DNA from: Neurospora tetraspora | Lineage: Eukaryota; Ascomycota; Sordariomycetes; Sordariales; Sordariaceae | Direction: 5' to 3' | DNA length: 64,000 nucleotides | Assembly (NCBI RefSeq): GCF_033439725.1 | Contig: NW_026944386.1 | Location: 2,728,001-2,792,000 of the forward strand | Shown here: piece after piece, positions 1 to 9,856 of the stretch | Layout: the number at the start of each line of letters is the position of its first letter | How positions within the stretch are numbered: position 1 is the first letter of the stretch | Program-made: the position numbers and the translations under genes | Notes under the pieces: generated by a model | Database searches by the model: none | The model's input: only the letters and a program-made list of their open reading frames with translations | What the model was told of the DNA's origin: nothing

Positions 1-437
1 CCAGAACCGATAGCAGACATGCTATGCTGTGAACGATGCTTGTTAATGCTGTTCCAGCCGCTTGCGCCAATACTATCAAGACCAAAAGACTGGCCCAAAA
101 CAACGTCTAATGCTGAAGAAGCAGACAGCTTTGGGTGGGATATTGAGTCAACACAAATCACTTAAAAAACAAAACTTGGGGGAGTGGTGAAAGAGGATGA
201 AAGATCGGTATGAGGGGGGAACAAACAAAATAAACAAAACTTCCACTGCAGTTATCGTACACGACAATTTGCGGGGTGTTTTGTTGACAGTGATGGTGCA
301 AATGAGGGCAAGAAAGATGCGCGAAGGGAAGAGGAAGCAGGAACAGATGCTCGTGCTGTGTGAGGTGTGGGGGGAGAGGGTGTGGGTGTGGCTTTCAAAC
401 CCGCAACTGCCTGGTGCACCAAACCAGCATAATACAT
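1..437. other. Left-edge non-coding stretch
   Basis: No convincing coding sequence is seen on either strand. It is probably the 3' flank of the minus-strand gene whose proposed stop lies at 438-440. I looked here specifically for PUF repeats on the minus strand, because that gene resembles a Pumilio N-terminus, and found none. Confidence 0.5.
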
Positions 438-2128
438 TCACCGGCATCTGAGCACCTCAAAGAGTGGACTTTTCGCAAGTCCTGAAGGTTCAGTTGCCTG
501 CCAGGTGAAATGAATATGAGCCGGAGCTGAGTGACAGGACCGGTCTAAACACCACTTTCCGTCACGCAACCACTGGCCGCAACTCCCCATAGCAAACGGA
601 AAAAAGCCTAACTCACCCTATTGGAATATCCCTGCTGCCTAAACAATGTAGGGAAAGCGTCTGCGTTGCTTACTTGCCCGGTGGGAGTCGCTCTACCTTC
701 TCCCGAGTTATCTTCTTCGTCGTCGAAAAGGAATCCGGCCGTGTTGTTGCTGTCTTCGAGACCGATATCGTACGAGGTGCGAGATCGGGTCACAGGCATA
801 GAGTAGCGATTTGTACTAGCAGGAAGATCTCTCGTTAACATCAAGCTTTTGGATCGAGATTGCTTGCGCAAATGATATTGAAAGACGAGTGTGTTGAATG
901 GTACAGGAGTCAAATTGTGATGAAGGAGAGAAAGGCGCAGGCGTGTGCTTTTATAGACGAAGACTCATCCCCAGAAGAGAGTCACCATTCAGACAATAGC
1001 GACCTTTATAGATGAATTCCCACTTGGGTGGATAATATAGTTTGCTATTGTTCTCCATTCTCCTCTCCAGAATAGTGAAGAAGATGGGATGAAAAAGAGA
1101 TGCCTGGGACCCAGCAAAAGAGGAGGCCGGGCAAGAGCAATTCTAGGCAAAAAGATGGGCCGAAACTTCGATACCCTTCACAGTCAAATTTGAGGGGTTT
1201 GTAATCTCTTCTTCAGCCCCATCATAGGAACCGTAACGGCTTCACATCGGATAGCAGCGCCTTCGCAGACTGGGAGCAACGCAAAACATATCAAGCGCTT
1301 CAAGAGGAGGAGGTACTTACGCTTTGGTGGAACGATGGCTGGTGGGATCCTGGCGTACAGCCTCTTCTTTCTCGTCTTCGTCACTGTTCCTTCGTGAGCC
1401 TGGCCCTGAGCGTGACGGCAGTTGGTCATCAAAGGCTAACCGCATTGGCAGCATCCCCGATGGCGGAGATGTAAGCAAAGAGCGGGTTCCACGGTTAACG
1501 AGCCCGGTCGAGTGCCGGTTCGGGCGGGAAAACATGGAGGGAAAGCCTCTCGAGGCATCGCGATACTCGGGGGGTGTGGTCGGCTCGGACTGGTGGCCGG
1601 CGAATCTGCCTATCTGCAAATCCTCTGCCATCTGTGCAAGTTCGCGCTCTTCCTGACGCTGCTGAGCGTCCAGTTTGGAGAGCTCGGCTTCGAACCGCCG
1701 CTTGCTCTCTCGGATTCGTTCGTATTCCTGTCTCTTCTTTTCTAACTGTTGTTGCATGGGCCGTGAGGTTAGCGGGCACCTGGGGCCGTCGTTGCGAACA
1801 AGTTGCGACGTACCAGCTGAACCTTGTGGAGAGTCTACCAAGCATGATCAGCATGATCTTCCATATCCAACAAACATGTGAGATCACGGTCGCGTCTGCA
1901 CCAAGAGCAGAGGCGGCCGGGGCTGGAAGAACGTACCGCAGCAGGAGTAGCAGCAAACTCGGTGGGCTCGGATGGGCGCTGGGAACCAGGTATAAAGGAG
2001 GATAGTGTTGGTACATGGCCCGACTCTGCAGTGAATCGGCGCGGTAGGGAGGTGCTGGCCCTGTTGACGAAGGAGGGCGCCATTTGCGATTCGCCTCGCT
2101 GGGGCTGGGGGCGGTAGAACTCGTCCAT
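438..2128 (-). CDS. Hypothetical coiled-coil protein resembling the N-terminal region of Pumilio-family proteins
   Basis: Spliced model: exon 2128-1937 (64 codons), optional 21-nt exon, exon 1745-1321, exon from about 816 to 607, last exon from about 497 to stop TGA 438-440. Donors are GTACGT (1936), GTAAGT (1320) and GTGAGT (606), and the phases agree. The protein has a disordered Ser/Pro-rich start. Next comes a charged helix rich in K/R/E beginning LEKKRQEYERIRESKRRFEA, a likely coiled coil. The motif SEPTTPPEYRD follows, then RNSDED and NRYSMPV segments and an acidic FLFDDEED stretch. From memory, SEPTTPPEYR, RYSMP and FPTL segments occur in the N-terminal half of fungal Pumilio-type RNA-binding proteins, but no PUF repeat is visible. 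So it is either a PUF-less relative or a model whose 3' part I cannot see. The last two introns are the least certain; the 500-nt intron could hide another exon. Confidence 0.5.
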
Positions 2129-5100
2129 GATTATCTCGGCTTTACAGTTGCTAATCGATACACTTTTGTTGTACAGGGCGATGGGTTCGTCGGCGGCTGC
2201 TCCCTCCTATAATCTAATGCCATACACTAGCGTTAGTCAACATCTGTTTGAGCGAATACCAAAACGAGCACCGTGAGAAGCAACACATGAGGGCGATAGT
2301 ATGCCAGGTACGGCCACATGAAGGGCAGTTGTAATGATGAATGGCTGACCCCTCGGCGAGTCGCAATCGGAGTAGTTCCCTCGGGTTCGGCTAGGCTAAT
2401 GTGTCGAATTCCGGAAGCTCCTCAGGATGCTGACAGCTGGTGCGAAGGCCGTCCAAGCTGTGGGCAGGCATGGGACCGCGCTTGTAGTCGGGTGTGTCCT
2501 CAAGACTAGGTAGAACACCTTGAGTACCTCTATGGCGCCAATTCCGAGACTGTCTGGCATTGCCGAGATGGGCCAGCAATGGTGAGGACGAGGCCGTAGC
2601 TCTCGTGGGCTCAAGCGTCCGAGGTCGCGCAGGCCCGAGAGGGGATGGAAGAAGGCGTATGAGTGGCCCGGGACCTGAGGTATGTGATGGACGGGATGCG
2701 ATTGAAGGAACGACGTCAAGGTCACCTACCTAGTCGTAGAGGTACCAAAGGAAACAAGTGTCTCGTAACTCTATACGCTGCGCCCCGGGAAGCCAGGAGC
2801 GGGCAGCAAGGTCGGAAGCAGTAGTAATACAGCAAAAAGAGCGAAGAGGAGATGGGATGGTAAGCCTGACGACGGGTTACGGGTTGTATGGAGGAAGACT
2901 GACGGTCACGGTCGCAACGGATGGGGATGCGCGAAGACGATGCCACCCGCTCCTCTCTCGCACTGGACCTCACCCCCAGCCCAGCCTGCCGCTGGAGCTG
3001 CCGCTGTGGTCCATGTCACTTGTGGATGTACGTACCTCTACAAGAGGACATGCTGCATGATGGGTCCGAGAAACCCCTGACAGCCAGAGGCTAGTGTCAA
3101 TTCCGTAGTGGATGGACGATAGAAGCCCAATCATTGGATCTGCTGCCCAAGGGCGACTGCGCTAAGAGGTCCCCGCTTTGCACCCTATGGAGGAAGTACT
3201 GGTTTCTTTGCAAGTTGACACCAGACCTTACGAAACAGCCCCAAGTTGCTACCAAATCCCTTGAACATGCAAGTGCCTTTGGTCTCCTCCCGGTTGCTCT
3301 TGGGCGAGGATATCAGATCCGGCACCGATAGTCTTTGTTACCTCTCTATAGGTCCAAACACAATCTATATGCATTGGACAGACAATGTGCTTTACAACCG
3401 AGACGGATGACAATGGGTGGACGCGATTCGGGATCCAAGCCTACGGTACCCTTACTCTGTCCAGGGGGGTATTTGTAGACTGGAGATACAGCTTCTTGCT
3501 GCCTTTACTCTTCGTCCCAGATACTCGTCAGGGATTCAAGCCTTACGAGGAATCTCCATGATTTACATCGGGCCATCAGAGACAGCAAGTCCTGAGGAAT
3601 TAGCGGTGTATAGGCGGCGCCGTTATACGGCCTGCAGAGAGGCAATACAGGAAGAGGCTGCCAAGCTGCCCCAGGTTCTCTCACCCGCGCCCTTGCGTCC
3701 AGTCTGCAGCTGCCCCTGCGCTATGTTACGACTAGGCAATGATTGGTTTACGCCAGAACCGAGTGTCATCGTCTCAGAGGGGTTGCTTGACAAGGCATGG
3801 TAAAGGGTAGCCATGACAAGAGGGGATGTAAAACAGTGATAGGCACCCATCATTGTTCAAGGCTGGACACTCTGACCCTCACTTCTGCCCTGTGGAAGAT
3901 TCAGTGTTGTGGTTCAAGGTTCAGTCACAAGAGGTCTGACCTCGAGGCCTTTTCAATTCCAAGCTTTGCTCCTCTTTTCTTCCCCACTGCTGGGTTCGGT
4001 TCCCAGGCCGATTCGAGCAAGGTAGCACCCTGCTGTTGGGGAAACTCGAGGCGGAAACCCTTTGGTGGAGCTGGCTTAACTGGCTGGGAAAAGATGGCCA
4101 ACGGTGATGTGAGATCCAAGGCCGCATTTCACCATCTGAATCCTTTGCCGATGAGTTCAAGTCTGCATAGGTCTGATCAAGAATCGTCTCCACAGTAGAG
4201 GCTGCCTCCAACGTCAAATGGAAGGAGGGGAGAAGGGTACAGCATCCCAGACTTTGACTCTTGGACGTTTGTGTAACCAACCAAGAGCATCAACCCCAGG
4301 TTGCGCGGCTAGAACGCATCCGACTACACGGGGCGCCCTTGTTGGCTGGCAGTTAGCAGAACCATCAAGCACACATCCATCATCGGGGGCAACCACCACC
4401 GCACAATGCGTATCAAAGGAGCCTCCCAACAGTCCTGCGAGCGGTCACCTTAGCTGCAACACCCTCTCGCCGCCTCCGCATCATCTTTGGCAGTTGCCAT
4501 CTTGAAGCAGGTCATCGAGTTCTAAGCGATCCATCCTGAGCGGTGCTCGAGAAGAGGGGTCTCGCTAAACTATGTCAGCCTCAACCCCACATTTTGTTTT
4601 AGCGAAGGTCCGGTCCTCCCCCTCCCCTCAAAGCCAGGCACGCCAGGGACACTGAGTAGGTAGGTGGTATGTAACAGGCGCAGGACTTGAGAACAACGAG
4701 TACTGGACTCAGTCCAGCATGCTTGTATAACGCACCGAGACAGCCTCAAGTTTCACCTTGTGAGTTGTGCAACTCCCAGGCCACAGCTACAGTTAATATA
4801 GACTGAACAGAAGGAGAGATGTAAGATAATCAGGCAGGTGATTTCATGAGTTGCAGACTTGACGCCCATGACTCAACCAGAAGCTCCCCTGTTGACTGGT
4901 GTTGTCGATCAAAGGCCCAGCTTCCGCTTGGCTTGGCACAGGCAGAGCCAGTAGACCGGCTACATCGCTGGCCTGACCCTGCTACAAACTGGATGAGCGA
5001 CAAATATCAAAATCCTAGTTGTAGTTAGATAGGTAAACTTGACCACGGAAAGGTAAAGGCAAACCATGCGTCGAAATTACAGAGATTGGCATATCAACTT

Positions 5101-5473
5101 TCTTGGAGTGACGGGAGTCAAAGCAAAAAGGTTTCAGAGGTGACACGCCCAAGTGGAACAGGAACTGTCAATCAGGGGTCCAAAACGTGGGCGCTAACAA
5201 TTCTGGGCCTCGGCGTACCAGTCATTAGTCACCACTAACACCTGAGCACTGACCACCCCCTTCCCCGTCGTCCCCCACCGCCCCGGCCGCAGCTTACTGA
5301 ATACGGCAGCGGCCAGCCCATAGAAAAAGTTTATCGCAATTCCTTATCGATTCATTTGCCGCGGGGCCAAAAATCATCAAAACACAACTGAAGGCACATC
5401 GTCTCACGTCTACATCGCCATCTCCAATTCCGTCGATACCAAGAACCGTCACCCACAGTCAGCACATGCAAGG
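2129..5473. other. 3.3-kb intergenic region
   Basis: This lies between two divergent genes (the minus-strand gene ending its start at 2128 and the Pol III subunit gene starting at 5474). Short open frames occur in all six frames, but none is long, conserved-looking or bounded by good splice signals. It probably holds both promoters and 5' leaders. I see no tRNA, 5S rRNA or transposon in it. Confidence 0.6.
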
Positions 5474-5537
5474 ATGGCGGCTCTCGACGATGGCTTCGAG
5501 GCCCTGCTGGAGCCGTTCTACAATGGCAAGAAGCTGA
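5466..5537 (+). promoter_or_regulatory. Out-of-frame upstream ATG/uORF overlapping the Pol III subunit start
   Basis: An ATG at 5466 lies 8 nt before the main start at 5474 and is out of frame with it. It opens a 24-codon frame ending in TGA at 5535-5537, so it overlaps the main coding region. If the transcript includes it, scanning ribosomes must bypass it by leaky scanning. The main start has a good context (AGGATGGCG). Confidence 0.45.
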
Positions 5538-8500
5538 CCGATCCCATCTCGACCACGGCGGACAAGTTCCATCTCGTCCCGGCCTTCCTCAAGGTCAAGG
5601 GTCTCGTCAAGCAGCACATCGATTCGTACAATTACTTCGTCAATGAGGAGATCAAGGATATCGTCAAGGCCAACCGCGTCGTCCGCAGCGACCAGGACCC
5701 CAACTTCTGGCTCGAGTTCAGAGACATCCGCGTCGGCATGCCCACCCGCACCGAAGATGGCGAACAAGCCCATCTTCGAAACCCTGTTACGCCCATGGAG
5801 TGCCGTCTCCGCGACCTTACCTATGCCGCCCCCGTCGAAGTCGATATTGCCTACACCCGCGACAAGAGCGTCATCGTCCGCAAGAACATTCCGCTATGCC
5901 GCATCCCCGTCATGCTCAAGAGCGCAAAGTGCTACCTCAACGGCGCCACCAATGCCCAGATGGAGGTCTTTAACGAGTGCCCTCTCGATCCCGGTGGCTA
6001 TTTCGTTATTGGCGGAACCGAGAAGGTCATTTTGATTCAGGAACAGCTCAGCAAGAACCGTATCATCGTTGAAGCCGACGAGAAGACCGGCGGCGTCATG
6101 GCTTCGGTTACCAGTTCCACACACGAGAGAAAGTCAAAGACCTACGTCGTACTCAAGAAGGACCGAATTGTCCTGCAGCATAACACCCTCTCCGAGCCCA
6201 TTCCGATTGTCATCGTTCTCAAGGCCTTCGGTGGCCTCTCCGACAACGACATCATCGAGCTTGTTTGCGGTGGCGATGCGCGCTATCAGGACGATTTCCT
6301 CATCAACTTCGACGAAGCCGGAAGAGCTGGTGTCTACACACAACAACAAGCGTTGGAATACGTTGGTGCTAGAGTCAAGATGGGCGGCAACAGACCCAGG
6401 TTCGGTGCCGCCCCCCGAAGAAACCATGCCGAAGAAGGTCTCGACGCTCTTGCGAACCTGATCATTGCGCACGTTACCGTTGAGGGCCTCGACTTTTACC
6501 CCAAAGCCGTCTACATCGCCATGATGGTTCGCCGCGTGCTGATGGCAGCTCAGAATTCCAAGCTCGTTGACGACAGAGATTTCGTCGGTAACAAGAGATT
6601 GGAATTGGCTGGACAGCTGATCTCCCTCCTGTTCGAAGATTTGTTCAAAAAGTTCATTTCAGACGTCAAGTACAACATTGACAACTTTTTCAAGAAGCCC
6701 AACCGTACCTCTACGTATGATCCCCACGGTGCGATCATGGCTAATGGCCATTATATCTCTCACGGTCTCAACCGCGCTATTCAAAGCGGCAACTGGACGG
6801 TCAAGCGTTTCAACATGAACAGAGCGGGTATTACCCACGTACTCAGTCGACTCAGTTATATCGCTGCGCTGGGTATGATGACGCGCATCAGCTCGCAATT
6901 CGAAAAGACGAGAAAGGTTTCCGGCCCCAGAGCCCTACAGCCTTCGCAGTGGGGTATGCTCTGTACCTCTGATACACCCGAAGGTGAAGCCTGTGGTCTG
7001 GTAAAGAACTTGGCGCTCATGACACATATTACCACGAATGTGCCGGAAGAGCCTGTGAAGAAGATGATTTTCGCTGCTGATGAGAGCGTGGGACCGATTC
7101 GAGAATACACCGGCACAGAGATGCACAGCAAAGGCTCGTATATCATCCATCTGAATGGTACACCTTTTGCCGTGACCAGGGAGCCGAAGCGGTTTGCCGC
7201 CAGGTTCAGAACTTTGCGTCGCCGTGGCTGGGTTTCTCCTTTTGTGAGCATCCATATCAACGAGCACTTCTCGGCAGTTCACATTGCCACCGATGAAGGA
7301 CGTATCTGCCGCCCGTACATCATCGTCAAGAATGGCAAATCCATGTTGAAGGCAGAGCATCTCAAGATGCTTCAACTCGGTCAGGCGACATTCGATACCT
7401 TCCTGACAAGCGGCGTGGTTGAGTACCTCGACGTCAACGAAGAGAACGATACGCTCGTGGCGCTTCAAGAGGATCAGATTACCAACAGCACTACGCACAT
7501 GGAAATTGAGCCGTTCACGATTCTCGGAGCGGTCGCCGGTCTTATCCCCTTCCCCCATCACAACCAGTCTCCCCGTAATACTTATCAGTGCGCTATGGGT
7601 AAACAAGCCATTGGTGCTATTGCCTACAATCAGTTCAACAGAATCGACACCCTTCTTTATACCCTTGTTTATCCCCAACGACCAATGGTCATTACAAAGA
7701 CCATTCAGCTTATCCACTACGACAAACTTCCAGCAGGACAGAACGCCACCGTCGTCGTTATGTCTTACTCTGGCTACGATATCGAAGATGCGCTTGTTCT
7801 GAACAAGGCTTCTCTAGATCGTGGTTTCGGCCGCTGCCAAGTGTTCCGCAAGTATACTGCCGAGTTGCAAGGCTATACCAATGGTCGCCGCGACAGGGTC
7901 GGTGGTATCATGAAGGACGAAGACGAAAAGCCCATTGCCAAGCACGCCGTCCTCGATGCCGATGGCTTGGCCCAGGTCGGCTCAAAGGTTGAATCCGGAC
8001 AAACGATGATCAAGAAGGAGACCCCGTTGGACCAGATCTCTACTGGAATCGCTGGCGATCGTGGGTCAGACGACTACCGTGATGCATCAACCAACTACCG
8101 CATTTCCGACCCGGCCATCATTGACAAGGTCATGATCTCGGTCAACGAGCGCGAGAACAAGCTTATCAAGGTCCAAACCCGCCAGACCCGTAGGCCGGAA
8201 CTTGGTGACAAGTTCTCGTCCCGTCACGGTCAGAAGGGTGTCGTCGGTATCATCGTTAACGAAGAGGACATGCCCTTCTCCGACAAGGGCCTCCGCCCCG
8301 ACATTATCATGAACCCCCACGGTTTCCCCTCTCGAATGACAGTCGGCAAGCTCTTCGAGTGCTTGACCGGCAAAGCCTCGGTCATCGCCGGCGAGAAAGA
8401 CTACGGCTTCGGCGACGCCTTCCGCTCGCACCCGGTCGAGTCCATGGGCCAGGCCCTCATCGACCACGGCTTCTCGTGGGAAGGTAAAGACTACTTCACG

Positions 8501-8941
8501 TCCGGCATCACGGGCGAGCCGATGGAAGCCTACATCTACAACGGCCCCATCTTCTACCAGCGCCTCAAGCACATGGTGCAGGACAAGATGCACTCGCGCT
8601 CGCGCGGCCCGCGCGCCATCCTCACGCGCCAGCCCACCGAGGGTCGTTCACGCGACGGCGGTCTCCGTCTCGGAGAGATGGAGCGCGATTGCTTGATCGC
8701 GTACGGCGCCTCGCAGCTGTTGTTGGAGCGTCTCATGATTTCTTCGGATGGCACCGAGCTCGACGTCTGCCAGGAGTGCGGCCTGTTCGGCTACAAGGGC
8801 TACTGCAACGCTTGCAAGAGCACGAGGAACGTTACCCAGATGACGATGCCGTATGCTTGCAAGCTGTTGGTGCAGGAGCTGATTAGTATGAATGTTGGTG
8901 TGAAGCTTAAGTTGGAGGATGAGTTCCCTCACCCGAGGTAG
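5474..8941 (+). CDS. DNA-directed RNA polymerase III second-largest subunit (RPC2/Ret1 type)
   Basis: Single exon, 1155 aa, close to the about 1150 aa usual for RPC2 and shorter than Pol II RPB2 (about 1220). It forms, with RPC160, the catalytic core of nuclear Pol III, which makes tRNA, 5S and U6 RNAs. Visible family marks are the N-terminal HLVPAFLKVKGLVKQHIDS (protrusion/lobe start), SYSGYDIEDALVLNKAS near residue 763 (hybrid-binding region) and GDKFSSRHGQKG near residue 910 (active-site switch region). A C-terminal zinc-binding CQEC/CNAC pair lies near residues 1098-1113. Pol III rather than Pol I or II is inferred from overall length and the RPC2-like N-terminus. An out-of-frame ATG sits 8 nt upstream of the chosen start. 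It converges with the Rad57-like gene. Confidence 0.95.
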   Translation: MAALDDGFEALLEPFYNGKKLTDPISTTADKFHLVPAFLKVKGLVKQHIDSYNYFVNEEIKDIVKANRVVRSDQDPNFWLEFRDIRVGMPTRTEDGEQAHLRNPVTPMECRLRDLTYAAPVEVDIAYTRDKSVIVRKNIPLCRIPVMLKSAKCYLNGATNAQMEVFNECPLDPGGYFVIGGTEKVILIQEQLSKNRIIVEADEKTGGVMASVTSSTHERKSKTYVVLKKDRIVLQHNTLSEPIPIVIVLKAFGGLSDNDIIELVCGGDARYQDDFLINFDEAGRAGVYTQQQALEYVGARVKMGGNRPRFGAAPRRNHAEEGLDALANLIIAHVTVEGLDFYPKAVYIAMMVRRVLMAAQNSKLVDDRDFVGNKRLELAGQLISLLFEDLFKKFISDVKYNIDNFFKKPNRTSTYDPHGAIMANGHYISHGLNRAIQSGNWTVKRFNMNRAGITHVLSRLSYIAALGMMTRISSQFEKTRKVSGPRALQPSQWGMLCTSDTPEGEACGLVKNLALMTHITTNVPEEPVKKMIFAADESVGPIREYTGTEMHSKGSYIIHLNGTPFAVTREPKRFAARFRTLRRRGWVSPFVSIHINEHFSAVHIATDEGRICRPYIIVKNGKSMLKAEHLKMLQLGQATFDTFLTSGVVEYLDVNEENDTLVALQEDQITNSTTHMEIEPFTILGAVAGLIPFPHHNQSPRNTYQCAMGKQAIGAIAYNQFNRIDTLLYTLVYPQRPMVITKTIQLIHYDKLPAGQNATVVVMSYSGYDIEDALVLNKASLDRGFGRCQVFRKYTAELQGYTNGRRDRVGGIMKDEDEKPIAKHAVLDADGLAQVGSKVESGQTMIKKETPLDQISTGIAGDRGSDDYRDASTNYRISDPAIIDKVMISVNERENKLIKVQTRQTRRPELGDKFSSRHGQKGVVGIIVNEEDMPFSDKGLRPDIIMNPHGFPSRMTVGKLFECLTGKASVIAGEKDYGFGDAFRSHPVESMGQALIDHGFSWEGKDYFTSGITGEPMEAYIYNGPIFYQRLKHMVQDKMHSRSRGPRAILTRQPTEGRSRDGGLRLGEMERDCLIAYGASQLLLERLMISSDGTELDVCQECGLFGYKGYCNACKSTRNVTQMTMPYACKLLVQELISMNVGVKLKLEDEFPHPR

Positions 8942-9856
8942 TTCAGTACTCCATAAGATGATGGCGGAGTTGATGTTGTGTCGTGTCGTGTAAGAATTTA
9001 AACCCATGGATGAATGAGCACGGGTTTCGTTGAAAACGGGATTTCTGTTGGAGGTTGGTTGATGTTTGAATTGCTTGCAAATAGTTTACATGATGGGTGT
9101 TCGGGCGCGTGTGGTTCTCTTACTCTTTAGCATTTTCAGAGAAGCGCGGCGAGGGTAGACAAATGGTTAGACTGTAATGGGACTTACATACAAAGACAAC
9201 ATATATCTGAAATGATATACCAATTTTCAAAAACAGTCAGGGTCATCTTCACAGGTTAGCATCACACTATCATATCTCTTTATTTCTGCATGGATGTCAT
9301 AGCTACCCGCCATGTCAAGTGTAACGCATTCACATTGTCTTACCCAGGCTCTCGGGATTTGTTCCAATTTTTGGTTTGCTATGATAACGAAGGAAGAGGA
9401 ATTGATAACATACCCGACGGGCATGCATGCATGCAATATATCACCCCTGCCCATAGAATTTCTACATTCAGCAAGTATTGAGAACATTCACTCTGCGATT
9501 GGTTCTCATCGAAGATAATCAAGATATCCTTACATTTCTGGAGAGTGATTTGGCTATTCTTAACTAAATGTGTTGTGAACAGTGAAATGCCTTCTTTTTC
9601 TTTTCGGTAGTAGCTGATAGGCGTCACTAACCATTGACTTTGACACTTGTATTCTAAATAGCTGTAGTCTAGACATCAAGATTGGGGGGGTATCACATAT
9701 TATCCCTTCTTGTCTTCCCAAACCCTAACACATATACAATACCACGAATAATGCTTCGCAAACCACCTCGATCCATTCATTACTTCCCCCCCCCCCCCGC
9801 GCGTTCTCTCATGACCCTCTTCACACCTGACACCTCAACGCTCTTCCCCCTTCTCT
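8942..9856. other. Convergent intergenic region with 3' UTRs
   Basis: This is the shared 3' flank of two convergent genes. It holds a short GCAT repeat (9421-9434) and a pure C run of about 13 (9786-9798), beside a strongly pyrimidine-rich plus strand. No gene is seen. Confidence 0.6.
9786..9798. repeat. Poly-C homopolymer
   Basis: An uninterrupted run of about 13 C on the plus strand just past the end of the Rad57-like gene. Such runs vary in length between strains and are prone to sequencing error. Confidence 0.8.

Noticed and set aside
2722-4505. Several 80-130-codon frames in the 2.1-5.5 kb spacer
   Set aside because: Overlapping on both strands, without splice logic, domains or consistent codon bias.
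6935-7717. Open frame of 260 codons on the minus strand
   Set aside because: Antisense to the RPC2 gene; composition is that of a reverse-complemented coding region.
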